Source of the DNA: CAZPBN01 sp964584935
GTDB lineage: Bacteria > Acidobacteriota > Aminicenantia > Aminicenantales > Aminicenantaceae
Direction: 5' to 3'
DNA: 64,000 nucleotides
Assembly (NCBI GenBank): GCA_964584935.1
Contig: CAZPBN010000014.1
Span: 1-64,000, forward strand
Positions 44,475-52,730 of this stretch are shown in pieces. Both the position numbers and the translations under genes were made by a program. A model generated the notes under the pieces. The model searched no databases. It was not told the origin of the DNA and saw only the letters and a program-made list of their open reading frames with translations. Every line of letters starts with the position of its first letter. The stretch's first letter is position 1.

Positions 44475-45220
44475 TGGAAAATAATGTTTGCCAGAAATGC
44501 CAGGGGACAGGCTGGATTTTGGAAGAATCAGGATCTGGGACTGTTGCCAAGAGGTGTACGTGTTTTGTGGATCGAAAAAGTCAAATTATTTTCGATCAAG
44601 CGAATATTCCTTTAAGATATAAAAACTGCACTTTTGAAAATTTTGAGGTCCATAACAATTCCCATAAAGATGCCTTAAAAGTATCAAAAAAGTTTTTTGA
44701 AGATTATCCGGTTTTAAAATGCGGACTTCTTTTTCAAGGACCCTGTGGAGTGGGAAAAACTCACCTGGCTGTTGCCATTATCAATGAACTGATCGAAAAG
44801 AAAAGAATTGAATGTTATTTTTATGATTTCAGGGCTTTGATTAGAGACATCCAAAAGTCATTTGACCGGGAATCTCCTCTAAAAGAAAGCGACTTGTTAG
44901 GACCTGTTTTTCAGAAAGATGTTTTGGTTCTTGATGAACTGGGAGCAAAAAGGACATCAGATTGGGTTGATGAAACTATTTTTTATATTATAAATAAACG
45001 ATACAATAATAAGAAATTAACCATCTTCACTTCCAATTACATTGATTCAGATGAAGAGGAAGAAGATAACAAAGTTGGCAGGTTCAAGGATTCAGAGGAA
45101 TCTCTATTGACCCGGATAGGAGTCCGGTTGAGGTCAAGAATATATGAGATGTGCAAGATTGTGAACATGTGGGGGAAAGACTATCGCAGAAATGTCAAGC
45201 AGGAAACCTATCGTTTTTAG
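44474..45220 (+). CDS. DnaC/IstB-like ATPase, helicase-loader type
   Basis: 248 residues. An N-terminal zinc-ribbon (CQKCQGTGW, then CTCF) is followed by AAA+ Walker A (GPCGVGKTHL, ~residues 90-99), Walker B (DVLVLDELGAKR, ~150-161) and sensor 1 (IFTSNY). A C-terminal Arg finger region is LLTRIGVRLRSRI. The zinc-ribbon plus AAA+ core fits DnaC/DnaI loaders that place DnaB on DNA, rather than transposon IstB. It overlaps the sigma gene by 1 bp and closes the dnaK operon, linking replication with stress control. Confidence 0.8.
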   Translation: MENNVCQKCQGTGWILEESGSGTVAKRCTCFVDRKSQIIFDQANIPLRYKNCTFENFEVHNNSHKDALKVSKKFFEDYPVLKCGLLFQGPCGVGKTHLAVAIINELIEKKRIECYFYDFRALIRDIQKSFDRESPLKESDLLGPVFQKDVLVLDELGAKRTSDWVDETIFYIINKRYNNKKLTIFTSNYIDSDEEEEDNKVGRFKDSEESLLTRIGVRLRSRIYEMCKIVNMWGKDYRRNVKQETYRF

Positions 45221-45409
45221 TCTCAGAAAATCTATTCACAGCGTTTGGAAATTGTTGTTAAAACGGTTATCTGAGTGGGACTTCCTGTTGTAAGCAAAGA
45301 AGATAATAAATATTTTTTTTACTCTGTTGGTTTGTAATGTCTATTTGTTTTTCAATCAAATTATTTGATTGATATTACAGTCAAATTTTGTTAAATTATT
45401 CTCACCTGC

Positions 45410-45485
45410 TCCTCGGTAGCTCAATCGGCAGAGCGGGTGGCTGTTAACCACTAGGTTGCAGGTTCGAGTCCTGCCCGAGGAGCCA
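45410..45485 (+). tRNA. tRNA-Asn (anticodon GUU)
   Basis: Acceptor stem TCCTCGG (45410-45416) pairs with CCGAGGA (45475-45481), then discriminator G and encoded CCA (45483-45485). The D-arm GCTC...GAGC, anticodon arm GGTGG-CTGTTAA-CCACT with GTT, and T-arm GCAGG-TTCGAGT-CCTGC all fold. The last ~9 bp form part of a 22-bp repeat that marks an integration site. Confidence 0.96.
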
Positions 45486-45790
45486 ATCCGAACGCTTTGT
45501 GCAATCAAAGATAGCAGAGAAGGGGTAATTTAAAGTATATGTGAGACTTCCGTTGTCTATTTCACAGTTCTGAAGCACCAATTTCAAAAGCTGTCTTTTT
45601 ATATCCGGATCAGAACTTAAAAACAGATCATATTCACTATGAGCAAGGCTAAGTATATAGTTTGCAGTAATATAATATTCTTCATCAGCAGTTTGAAGGT
45701 TATCCATTTTCTGTTTTATTTTGCTTTGTGCTTCTCTGAATTTTTGATGTTTTTTGTCATACATGTCTTTAGTAATTCTCCTTTGAGTTG
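45444..45790 (-). pseudogene. C-terminal remnant of a large serine recombinase (integrase)
   Basis: The readable frame (KDMYDKKHQKFREAQSKIKQK... EEYYITANYILSLAHSEYDLF, SSDPDIKRQLLKLVLQN, YTLNYPFSAIF) is the coiled-coil and C-terminal portion of a large serine recombinase. The catalytic N-terminus is missing; an istB fragment replaces it. The C-terminus reads across the attachment site into the antisense of tRNA-Asn, ending LLGQDSNLQPSG. This is probably what is left of the integrase of the island. Confidence 0.72.
45477..45498 (+). repeat. Attachment-site direct repeat, left copy (att)
   Basis: A 22-bp sequence starting in the tRNA-Asn 3' end is repeated exactly at 48499-48520. Confidence 0.85.
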
Positions 45791-45937
45791 CAGTCTGTAT
45801 GCGTTATGAACGATTCTATCCATGATGGCATCGGCAAGTGTTGGATTTCCAAACTGTTCATGCCATTGGGCAACTGGTATCTGAGTAACAACCATGGTCG
45901 AGCTGCGATTGTATCTATCCTCGAAGATTTCAAGGAG
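45716..45937 (-). pseudogene. IstB (IS21-family helper ATPase), C-terminal fragment
   Basis: The frame reads EIFEDRYNRSSTMVVTQIPV, AQWHEQFGNPTLADAIMDRIVHNAYRLQLKGE, the C-terminal third of IS21 IstB. Walker A and B are absent. The end runs into the recombinase remnant in another frame, so an IS21 copy was probably inserted and then mostly deleted. Confidence 0.8.
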
Positions 45938-46056
45938 ACGTGAAAAGTAAGATGAAAGAAGAAGATGCAAATCGGAAATCGATGAATCGTAAGATGTCAG
46001 ACGTGAGACGTAAGATGAAAGAAGATGGGAATCAGAATCCAGAAAACGATAATTGT

Positions 46057-46293
46057 GATGTTGCCATAAAGATAGACAATATTCCAGGTTATAGGGAACG
46101 GCACACCGTAAGACCTGGATTGACTGGGATTGCTCAAATTTATCTTCCTCAAGATGCGCCCCGTTATCGGAAATTTAAATATGACTTGCTTTATATCAAA
46201 AGGCAGAGCTTCTGGCTGGATATAAAACTGATTTTCCTTTCCTTTTGGGTGACTTTCAGGGGGAAGTGGGAAACGAGTGAGAAGAAATTTTGA
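46057..46293 (+). pseudogene. Bacterial sugar transferase, C-terminal fragment
   Basis: IPGYRERHTVRPGLTGIAQIYLP and the ending YDLLYIKRQSFWLDIKLIFLSF are the C-terminal part of WbaP/exosortase-type phosphoglycosyl transferases. The N-terminal membrane and catalytic Asp-Glu part is missing. The upstream 45950-46020 is low-complexity (repeated GTAAGATG/GACGTGAGACGTAAG-like words), and 46296-46345 repeats GGAGAATAGAGAATGG-type words. Confidence 0.78.
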
Positions 46294-46384
46294 ATTAGGA
46301 ACGGAGAATAGAGAATGGGGAATGGAGAATAGAGAATGGGATTGAATATCACTTAAATATGTGATATACATAAATGTGTGACTC

Positions 46385-46645
46385 ATGACTGAAAAGAAAA
46401 ATAATGGCAGAAACGTGACCTTGTATTTGTCTAGGGATTTAATACAAAAAACTAAAATTATGGCAGTCAAAGAAGATAGGTCTTTAAGTTCCTATATGAA
46501 AGAAGCTCTTGAGGAAAAAATTAGAAAAGATTCCGGTTATAAAAAGGCAAGGAAACGGCAGTTAAGGCTTATTGAAAAGGGGTTTGATCTAGGCACTCGG
46601 GGGAAAATAGTCATATACAGAGACAAACTTCATGAACGAAAATAA
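46385..46645 (+). CDS. RHH-like antitoxin partner of a PIN toxin
   Basis: 86 residues. RNVTLYLSRDLIQKTKIMAVKEDRSLSSYMKEALEEKI is a ribbon-helix-helix DNA-binding pattern; the C-terminal half is basic with a YRDKLHERK end. It overlaps the toxin start by 14 bp. The pair is the only apparently intact cargo of the tRNA-Asn island. Likely represses its own operon with the toxin. Confidence 0.75.
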   Translation: MTEKKNNGRNVTLYLSRDLIQKTKIMAVKEDRSLSSYMKEALEEKIRKDSGYKKARKRQLRLIEKGFDLGTRGKIVIYRDKLHERK

Positions 46646-47054
46646 ATTGTTTTTGGATACCAATATCCTTATATACGCTTATGACATTTCTGCAGGTAAA
46701 AAAAATGAGATAGCACGGAAATTGGTTGTTGATTTATGGGAGACTCAATCAGGATGTTTGAGTACTCAAGTGCTGCAGGAATTCTTCGTTTGTGTTACAA
46801 AAAAAATTCCAAAGCCATTAGACATAAACAGAGCAAAGGAAATTGTTCATGACTTATTGAATTGGAATATTGTTGTTAATGACGGTGGAACAATCATAAA
46901 GGCGATAAATATTCATTTGGATTATAAATTTTCTTTCTGGGATTCTCTGATTATTCAATCTGCGATTAATGGAGGAGCAGAGACGTTGTATACTGAGGAT
47001 TTTGTTGGCGCAGAGAAAATTAAAGGAGTTGAGATTACAAATCCATTTGTTTGA
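46632..47054 (+). CDS. PIN-domain toxin (VapC-like)
   Basis: 140 residues. LFLDTNILIYAYD supplies the first acidic residue; STQVLQEFFVCVTKK, SFWDSLIIQSAI and LYTEDF give the others of the PIN site. Ribonuclease toxin by family. Partner of the antitoxin upstream; it differs clearly from the VapC at 10.9 kb, so the two systems are separate. Such pairs help keep islands in place. Confidence 0.83.
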   Translation: MNENKLFLDTNILIYAYDISAGKKNEIARKLVVDLWETQSGCLSTQVLQEFFVCVTKKIPKPLDINRAKEIVHDLLNWNIVVNDGGTIIKAINIHLDYKFSFWDSLIIQSAINGGAETLYTEDFVGAEKIKGVEITNPFV

Positions 47055-47074
47055 AAAATTAACTGGGAATCGAA

Positions 47075-47373
47075 AAAGTCGATCCCTGCTTCCCACCTAT
47101 TATTGAAGATAAGACTCCATTTGTCCCTCAAAAAGGATGGGCAGAGATGATAAGAAAAGTCTATGAAATCGATCCTCTCATTTGTCCTCAATGTGGTGGA
47201 CAATGCCTGCCTGTGCGGTGCACGCAGACAGGCGCATTATCTCCTTTATCAAAGACCATAAAGTCATTGACAGGATCATCGATCACCTCAAACTGACATT
47301 TAAGGCAGAACGTCCTCCGCCTGCACATGCCCAGCTTCATATGGCAGCTGAGGAACAAGTGAAATATCTATAA
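47075..47373 (+). pseudogene. IS91-family transposase C-terminal remnant
   Basis: The frame reads KVDPCFPPIIEDKTPFVP..., then KGWAEMIRKVYEIDPLICPQCGG, and after an inserted palindrome and frameshift continues RIISFIKDHKVIDRIIDHLKLTF. This is the zinc-finger/C-terminal end of IS91-type Y2 transposases. N-terminal catalytic part absent. Confidence 0.78.
47205..47233. repeat. Small imperfect palindrome inside the IS91 remnant
   Basis: GCCTGCCTGTGCG (47205-47217), GTG, CACGCAGACAGGC (47221-47233). Splits the transposase frame between the zinc-finger cysteines and the RIISF segment. Confidence 0.65.
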
Positions 47374-47662
47374 AAGTCTAGGTTGCTTTATTAATGTCGA
47401 GATCTATTCTTTACTCCCATTATATTATCATTTTTACTAAAATTATCTTCTCTTTTCTTTTTTTCTACATTTTTCCTTGACCGGTTTTTTTATTTTCTTT
47501 AATATTGTTAATGAGGAAGTTGAGAAGAGAGGAAATTAGTAAAAAGAAGTCAAAATCACAGCAACTAAAAAAGCAGGCTCTCAATGCACCTTAAACAAGC
47601 CTATATTCTGTCTAAACAATGGGGAGACCCTAGGACATCCACTACAAGCCTGCCCCAATCAT
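47374..47662. other. AT-rich gap in the island
   Basis: No gene or RNA recognised in this 289-bp stretch. Confidence 0.5.
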
Positions 47663-47872
47663 CTACGGTTTGAGCACTTTGATTTCTACCTTCTCGTTCA
47701 AAATTAGTCTATTGAGTTTCTCCTGGGCCTCCTCATACCCTGGCTCTCCCTTTTCTGGAGTATTATATCCACAAGCACGAACAGTATCTCCACCCCTTTG
47801 ATTCCATTTCCAGCCTTCCTTAACCTTAAAAGTATCTCCATCAATTACTTCACTTACCGTAAATTCTGTCAT
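47663..47872 (-). pseudogene. Thermonuclease (SNase)-like N-terminal fragment
   Basis: 69 residues. VIDGDTFKVKEG, then RACGYNTPEKGEPGYEEAQEKLNRLI resemble the first half of staphylococcal-nuclease homologues (Asp of the calcium site in DGDT, NTPE loop). It stops after KVEIKVLKP, before the second catalytic arginine/glutamate region, so it is probably truncated. AAGGGGGG-type ribosome site precedes the ATG. Could also be a small intact protein. Confidence 0.6.
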
Positions 47873-47969
47873 GATTTTTTACCCCCCTTTGATTTCTAAT
47901 CTCAAGTAACAAAAAATATGTCACAATAATTTGTCATAGTAGATGTCGCAGTAATGTCACAGTAGAATG

Positions 47970-48104
47970 TCACAGTAATTCATAATATCTTGTAGGATCA
48001 GTCTTACTTTTAGCAACTTCTTTTATTAAGCTCATATCAACCATTTTGGATAGGTCTCGCTGGATTGTTCTCCTAACCAGCTTGAACTTTAGTCTGATAT
48101 CATC
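47970..48104 (-). pseudogene. Winged-helix (HTH) protein C-terminal remnant
   Basis: Read on the minus strand the frame gives DDIRLKFKLVRRTIQRDLSKMV, DMSLIKEVAKSKTDPTRYYELL and a stop: a DeoR-like helix-turn-helix and wing. The upstream part (MAKSEVR) is out of frame. Tandem-like TGTCACAGTA words follow at 47928-47980. Too short for the ORF list but clearly protein-like. Confidence 0.6.
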
Positions 48105-48498
48105 TACCGAACCTCGCTTTTAGCCATCTTTGATATTAAGATATTTTTTCCCTTCGATGTCAATAGGCGTTTAGTATAATTTAAGTCCTTTTTAATAATT
48201 TTCTTTTCTTAAGTGACATCATTTTCTAAAAAAAATAATCCCTATACATATCCTGCTAGTAAAAGTATGTGCCGATTCAGTGCGTAAATTTAAACGCCTA
48301 TTGACAAGTAATCGTATTATAAGACTGACTGAGAAGCAGGGATTCGAATCCCAATTCCATGATCCAGAGTCAAATGTCCCATAAGTAACTTTCTAAAAAT
48401 AATTATATAAAGGTGAGGTTGATCTAGAACTTTCAAAAAAAACATTTTAATGAAATTGAGTTAATTTCTAATTCTTGCTTTACGTTTCGCACATCATA
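48105..48498. other. Distal end of the island, no gene
   Basis: Contains the palindrome GGGATTCGAATCCC at 48339-48352, which looks like a tRNA T-arm but lacks the rest of a tRNA. Otherwise nothing recognised. Confidence 0.4.
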
Positions 48499-48520
48499 GA
48501 GGAGCCAATCCGAACGCTTT
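48499..48520 (+). repeat. Attachment-site direct repeat, right copy (att)
   Basis: Exact 22-bp copy of 45477-45498. Includes GAGGAGCCA from the tRNA-Asn 3' end. Marks the right edge of the ~3.0-kb island. Confidence 0.85.
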
Positions 48521-48726
48521 TAAGTATTCATATATGGAAATTCAGTGATAAATTATAAAATTTACGGAAAAAAAACTGAGTATTATTAAAACCTGTGTGG
48601 ATAGGAAATGCTGTTTTTGATCAAATCATACTTTCTCGGGCCGTATCTTGAAAGATTCCTTGATATTCATTTAAAGAATGGTATAATCCTCATCTTGAGT
48701 CATATTATTTTGTCAAGGAGGTTGCT

Positions 48727-49251
48727 ATGAAAAAAATAGCTATGTTTATGCTGATTGCATTGTTTGTATTTGTTTCATGCGGGAAAAAAGAGAACAGTGC
48801 TGGAAGTGAAATCTCACAGGATGAAAAAGCCGGACCGTCATCCGAAACGAAGAAAGCAGTAAAGAAGCACGAAGTCGTAAAGATAAACATCGGGGATGAA
48901 GAAAAATCATTTGAGGATGTAGATATCAGATATGACCAAAGGTCGGATGAAACAATTTTGTCAGGTGGTTACGAAAAAAGCGAAACAAGCGGTTTACAGA
49001 TATCAACGTTTCAGCTTTCTTTCGAAGGAAAGGAAAAAGGAGATATGAAGGATGTGTCCCTGACCTTAAAAGGGTATAATATAGAAGAAGTGTCTGGCAC
49101 AGTTGATTCACTTGAAACATCAAAAGGCACATACGGCGGAACAAAAATAGATTATATAAAAGGGACTTTCAAAGGAACCGTTAAAAAGCTTGATGAAAAT
49201 GGTTTTCCTCAGGGGGATCCAATCCCCTTTGAAGCCTCTTTTGAAAAATAG
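48727..49251 (+). CDS. Small lipoprotein of unknown function
   Basis: 174 residues. Signal peptide MKKIAMFMLIALFVFVSCG has a lipobox with Cys ~18; a Lys/Glu/Ser-rich linker follows (to ~50), then beta-rich sequence with alternating hydrophobics (FQLSFEGKEKGDMKDVSLTL, GTYGGTKIDYIKGTFKGTV). I do not recognise the family. AAGGAGG lies 6 bp before ATG 48727, a very strong site. A hairpin follows the stop. Confidence 0.72.
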   Translation: MKKIAMFMLIALFVFVSCGKKENSAGSEISQDEKAGPSSETKKAVKKHEVVKINIGDEEKSFEDVDIRYDQRSDETILSGGYEKSETSGLQISTFQLSFEGKEKGDMKDVSLTLKGYNIEEVSGTVDSLETSKGTYGGTKIDYIKGTFKGTVKKLDENGFPQGDPIPFEASFEK

Positions 49252-49266
49252 AGCGTTTAATTCTTA

Positions 49267-49318
49267 ATGCCTTGACTGATTTAATGCATGTCTAATGTTT
49301 ATAAATGAGTCAAGGCAT
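49267..49318 (+). terminator. Hairpin after the lipoprotein gene
   Basis: ATGCCTTGACT (49267-49277) pairs exactly with AGTCAAGGCAT (49308-49318) over a 30-nt loop. No T run follows, so termination is uncertain. The rest of the 301-bp gap to 49552 holds no gene. Confidence 0.4.
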
Positions 49319-49552
49319 GTTTACCATGTTGAGCAGTTTCGCTTTCTTTTCTTATATGAAATAGGGCTTTTGTTTCCGTTCATCTGAAATTTTGACTCTT
49401 TTTTTATCATTCCAGACCCTTAAAAAACTTCTATTAATGATGCTATAGGAAAATAAATCATCTGGTAAAGGAACAATAAAAAAGAAGAAAAGGAAAACAA
49501 ATTATCAATCCATTGATCAAAAAAGTTTTGGGGAAATGTTTTGATAATTGTA

Positions 49553-50887
49553 TTATTTGTGCTTGAGGGCTGCGGAAACCCAAGCATTCCAGACAGGAGA
49601 AGTGGGAGGAGAATAGGCTGCATCAAACCAGCCCAATTCTTCCACATTCATCTTGGCATAAACAGCCACTGCAAGAGGATCTATGAATTGGGCGGCGTTT
49701 CCTTCACTCACAACAGATGCTCCCCATATTCTTCCGGATGACTTGTCATAGACTGTCTGTGCCTTAACGAATTTAGCTCCCGGATAGTATCCTGATTTAT
49801 CAAGTCTTTTGGCAATACTTGCTTCTGCTTTAATTCCTTCTTTTTGAGCCTCTTCCAGACTTAATCCTGTTTTAGCCAAAGATAATTCCAGGAATTTGAA
49901 TATCTGAGTTCCCACTATGCCAGGGAATAGGGTTTCTTTTCCTGCCATGTTCAATCCAGCGATACGTCCCATTTTATTTGCCGTGGAACCTAAGGGAAAA
50001 TAAACGCTGCGGTCCAGAATCTTATTATAGACAGTGGCGCAGTCGCCGGCTGCATATATATCCGGTTCTGAAGTCATTCCTTTACGATTGATGATGATGG
50101 CATTGTTTTTATTTGTTTTGAGTTTATCTTTACAGAATTCTGTTGCCGGTTTTGTTCCCACTACGGAAAAAACCATGTCCACTTGGTAAGACTCTTTATC
50201 TGTTTTTATGATAAAACCTTTTGTTTCCTTATTAACCTCTTTCACATGAGTATTTCCTATAAAGTTGATATTCTTTTCCTTTATTTTTTTTGAAATCGCT
50301 TTTCTTACTAATGGAGGCCATAACATAGCCGGTTCCGGGAACACTTCGAAAAGAATCACCTCAATTTCTCTGGAATAGAGCGCCTCAACGAGTTCCAATC
50401 CTATGTTTCCAGCACCGATAACCGCAGCCCGTTGTGGGTTGAAATCTTTTATGAAAGCGATGATTTTCTTAAGATCTTCTAAATTATGTAATTTGAATAT
50501 TCCTTGCTCTTCATAATTGATAAATGGAAGTTTGTTTGGTTCTGAACCGGTTGCAATCAGTAATTTTTTATAATTTTCTTTATAAATATCTCCTGTTTTT
50601 AAATTCTTTATTTCAATGGCTTTTTCTTCAGGATCAATATTGACTGCTTCCTGTTGAATCTCTACTGAAATGCCCCTATTCTTCTTGATGCTTTCTGGAT
50701 TATAGTGGATCAGATTATCAACAGATTCAACATCTCCGGAGAGAACATAGGGTATTCCACAGGCTGCGTAGGATATGATTTTTCCTTTATTGATGACTTT
50801 AAGCGAGGCATCAGGGATTTCCCTTTTTATCTGAACAGCAGCGGAAAGACCTGCCGCATCAGCTCCTATAATAAAATAATCAGACAT
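49553..50887 (-). CDS. CoA-disulfide reductase/NADH oxidase-like flavoprotein
   Basis: 444 residues. FAD-binding IIGADAAGLSAAVQIKRE opens it; Cys43 in SYAACGIPY is the single redox cysteine of the CoADR/Nox family. NADH-binding GAGNIGLELVEALYSRE (~160) and the second FAD motif YAAGDCATVYN (~275) are present, with the C-terminal dimerisation domain (~330-444). Likely reduces CoA-disulfide, persulfide or oxygen. The ending YSPPTSPVWNAW is typical. Confidence 0.88.
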   Translation of the reverse strand: MSDYFIIGADAAGLSAAVQIKREIPDASLKVINKGKIISYAACGIPYVLSGDVESVDNLIHYNPESIKKNRGISVEIQQEAVNIDPEEKAIEIKNLKTGDIYKENYKKLLIATGSEPNKLPFINYEEQGIFKLHNLEDLKKIIAFIKDFNPQRAAVIGAGNIGLELVEALYSREIEVILFEVFPEPAMLWPPLVRKAISKKIKEKNINFIGNTHVKEVNKETKGFIIKTDKESYQVDMVFSVVGTKPATEFCKDKLKTNKNNAIIINRKGMTSEPDIYAAGDCATVYNKILDRSVYFPLGSTANKMGRIAGLNMAGKETLFPGIVGTQIFKFLELSLAKTGLSLEEAQKEGIKAEASIAKRLDKSGYYPGAKFVKAQTVYDKSSGRIWGASVVSEGNAAQFIDPLAVAVYAKMNVEELGWFDAAYSPPTSPVWNAWVSAALKHK

Positions 50888-51002
50888 TGGCCTTTCCTCC
50901 TTTTTGAAATAGTTTACAGAGAATTTTTGAGTTTTACAAATAAAAAGATTTCACTGATTGGACTGTTCAGGGAACAGTCCATACAGAATCAAATGTGCCT
51001 TT

Positions 51003-51605
51003 TCAGGATTTCAATCCTATCGAGAAAAGCCAGACTTCAGGTTTTTGAGATTCATTTCCTGAAGGATTTTTGATGATATTGGTGATTCCGTAGAAATAGC
51101 GGATTTCTAAAAAAAAATATAAATGTTCTTCTAATCTTATTTCAAAACCACATCCTGTTATCAAACCGAAATTAATTGTGTTTATATCATCTTTTAAATC
51201 TTCTTCGGAGTCATTGCTCGGTTGTTTCAATTTATAGGAAAGCGGGTAAAAAACCTCGCTTCCTCCCAATAAATAGGGGGATGAATGAGGAAATAGTTTA
51301 TACTTTATAAGCAAGGGAACACTGATAGTGTTCAGACAGTATTTGTATATCGAATGATCATCTGCTGATACTGCTTGACTGCCTCTATGTATGTATAAAG
51401 AATCAAATTCAATAATAACCCTTCGGCTTAGGTTTTCTTCAAATCCTATTCCTCCTGACAAACCAAACTTGTGCTCCCAGGTGAGGTTGTTCCCTAGGGA
51501 TTCGGTTTTATAACGGGCTAAATCAAATCCAGCGATAATTTTAAAGTCAGCGAATAGTGAGCATGACATTATCAGAAATATGCTTATAAAAGCCGCTTTG
51601 TTCAT
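51003..51605 (-). CDS. Outer-membrane beta-barrel protein candidate
   Basis: About 200 residues from ATG 51605 (frame opens at 51629). Signal peptide MNKAAFISIFLIMSCSLFADF; the mature part alternates hydrophobic and polar residues with aromatic girdles (LLIKYKLFPHSSPYLLGGSEVFYPLSY, HLYFFLEIRYFYGITNI). It ends in KPEVWLFSIGLKS without a terminal Phe. Resembles PorT/OmpW-sized eight-stranded barrels. Function unknown. Confidence 0.68.
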   Translation of the reverse strand: MNKAAFISIFLIMSCSLFADFKIIAGFDLARYKTESLGNNLTWEHKFGLSGGIGFEENLSRRVIIEFDSLYIHRGSQAVSADDHSIYKYCLNTISVPLLIKYKLFPHSSPYLLGGSEVFYPLSYKLKQPSNDSEEDLKDDINTINFGLITGCGFEIRLEEHLYFFLEIRYFYGITNIIKNPSGNESQKPEVWLFSIGLKS

Positions 51606-51676
51606 TTTTATCATCTTATGATTATACAAAATGGTTATAAAGTAAAGATTTAATTAATTGAAGGATGTTTTGCTTG

Positions 51677-52576
51677 TTATTTTCTATAAATACGTTTTTT
51701 GATATTTATGTTTGAAAAAGAGTAAATAAGAAGAGCTGTCCATATCATAGAGAAACTGATGAGATGGGTTGACGTAAAGGCTTCTTTATAAATGACAACG
51801 CCGCAAAAAAGTTGGAAAGTGGGAGCCAGATATTGTATAAAACCGATGGATGTGAGCGGGATTCTTCGGGCCCCATATGTAAACCACAATAAGGGAGTGG
51901 CAGTCATGATGCCAGCTCCAGCGAGAAGCAAATGAGTTAAAAGAGAGGCTGTACCGAAAGCACCTGTTCCCAGAATTCCTTTATAGATAAGAAAAATAAG
52001 CACAAGAGGGGAGAGGATAGCTGTTTCCGTGGTTATTCCTGTCAAAGATCCAACATGAGAAATTTTTCTAAGGAGCCCGTAAAATCCAAAAGTTAAAGCA
52101 AGAGAAAGAGAAATCCAGGGAATTTGTCCGTGCTGGATGGTTAAGAATAAAACTCCTGTAAAGGCAAGAAGAAAGGCTACAGACTGAATGAATTTAAGCC
52201 GTTCTTTGAGAAAGATTATTCCCAGAAGCACAGTGACAAGAGGATTGATGAAATATCCCAGGCTTGATTCGACAATATGGCCGGAGTTTACTGCCCAGAT
52301 ATAAATAAACCAGTTCGTTCCTAAAATAACAGCACTGATGACACTGGACAGTCTGTTTTTAGGAAAAGAATAGGTTTTTTTAATGAGATGCCAGTTTTTT
52401 TTGATGGAATTGATGATAGAAAGAAACAAAAATGACCATATTATTCTGTGAGCCAGGATTTGACTGGCAGGAACATGTTTTAATAATTTCCAATATATAG
52501 GAAGAAACCCCCAGGTCGTGAAAGCAGCTATGGCATACCAGGTTCCAATAACTTCGTCTCTTTTTTTTGTTTTCAT
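51677..52576 (-). CDS. rarD: RarD/EamA-family transporter
   Basis: 299 residues with ten predicted membrane segments in two EamA repeats. GTWYAIAAFTTWGFLPIYWKLL and the HVPASQILAHRIIWSFLF stretch are characteristic of RarD; ESSLGYFINPLVTVLLG and IGFIQYLAPTFQL mark the repeats. Drug/metabolite transporter family; substrate not known. Standalone on the minus strand, 68 bp from the divergent muramidase gene. Confidence 0.88.
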   Translation of the reverse strand: MKTKKRDEVIGTWYAIAAFTTWGFLPIYWKLLKHVPASQILAHRIIWSFLFLSIINSIKKNWHLIKKTYSFPKNRLSSVISAVILGTNWFIYIWAVNSGHIVESSLGYFINPLVTVLLGIIFLKERLKFIQSVAFLLAFTGVLFLTIQHGQIPWISLSLALTFGFYGLLRKISHVGSLTGITTETAILSPLVLIFLIYKGILGTGAFGTASLLTHLLLAGAGIMTATPLLWFTYGARRIPLTSIGFIQYLAPTFQLFCGVVIYKEAFTSTHLISFSMIWTALLIYSFSNINIKKRIYRK

Positions 52577-52730
52577 TTTAAATATTAAGAAGGGAAAATT
52601 TATTTTAGCTTTGAATAAGTAACACTACCTAGAGAAAATATTATTGTCAAACAACTTTATTGTTTTATTGAAAAAGATGTGTGAAAATGATGAGAGTTCG
52701 AATAAACAATTCTTTGAAAAGAGCATTAAA

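Noticed and set aside
44474..45220. Transposon IstB rather than DnaC-like loader
   Set aside because: It has an N-terminal zinc ribbon, sits in a tight chromosomal operon and has no istA; the real istB piece is the fragment at 45716-45937.
45997..46470. 157-aa minus-strand frame in the island
   Set aside because: Antisense to the sugar-transferase remnant and low-complexity DNA; no recognisable domain.
48339..48352. Second tRNA gene suggested by a T-arm-like palindrome
   Set aside because: No acceptor, D or anticodon arms can be drawn around it.
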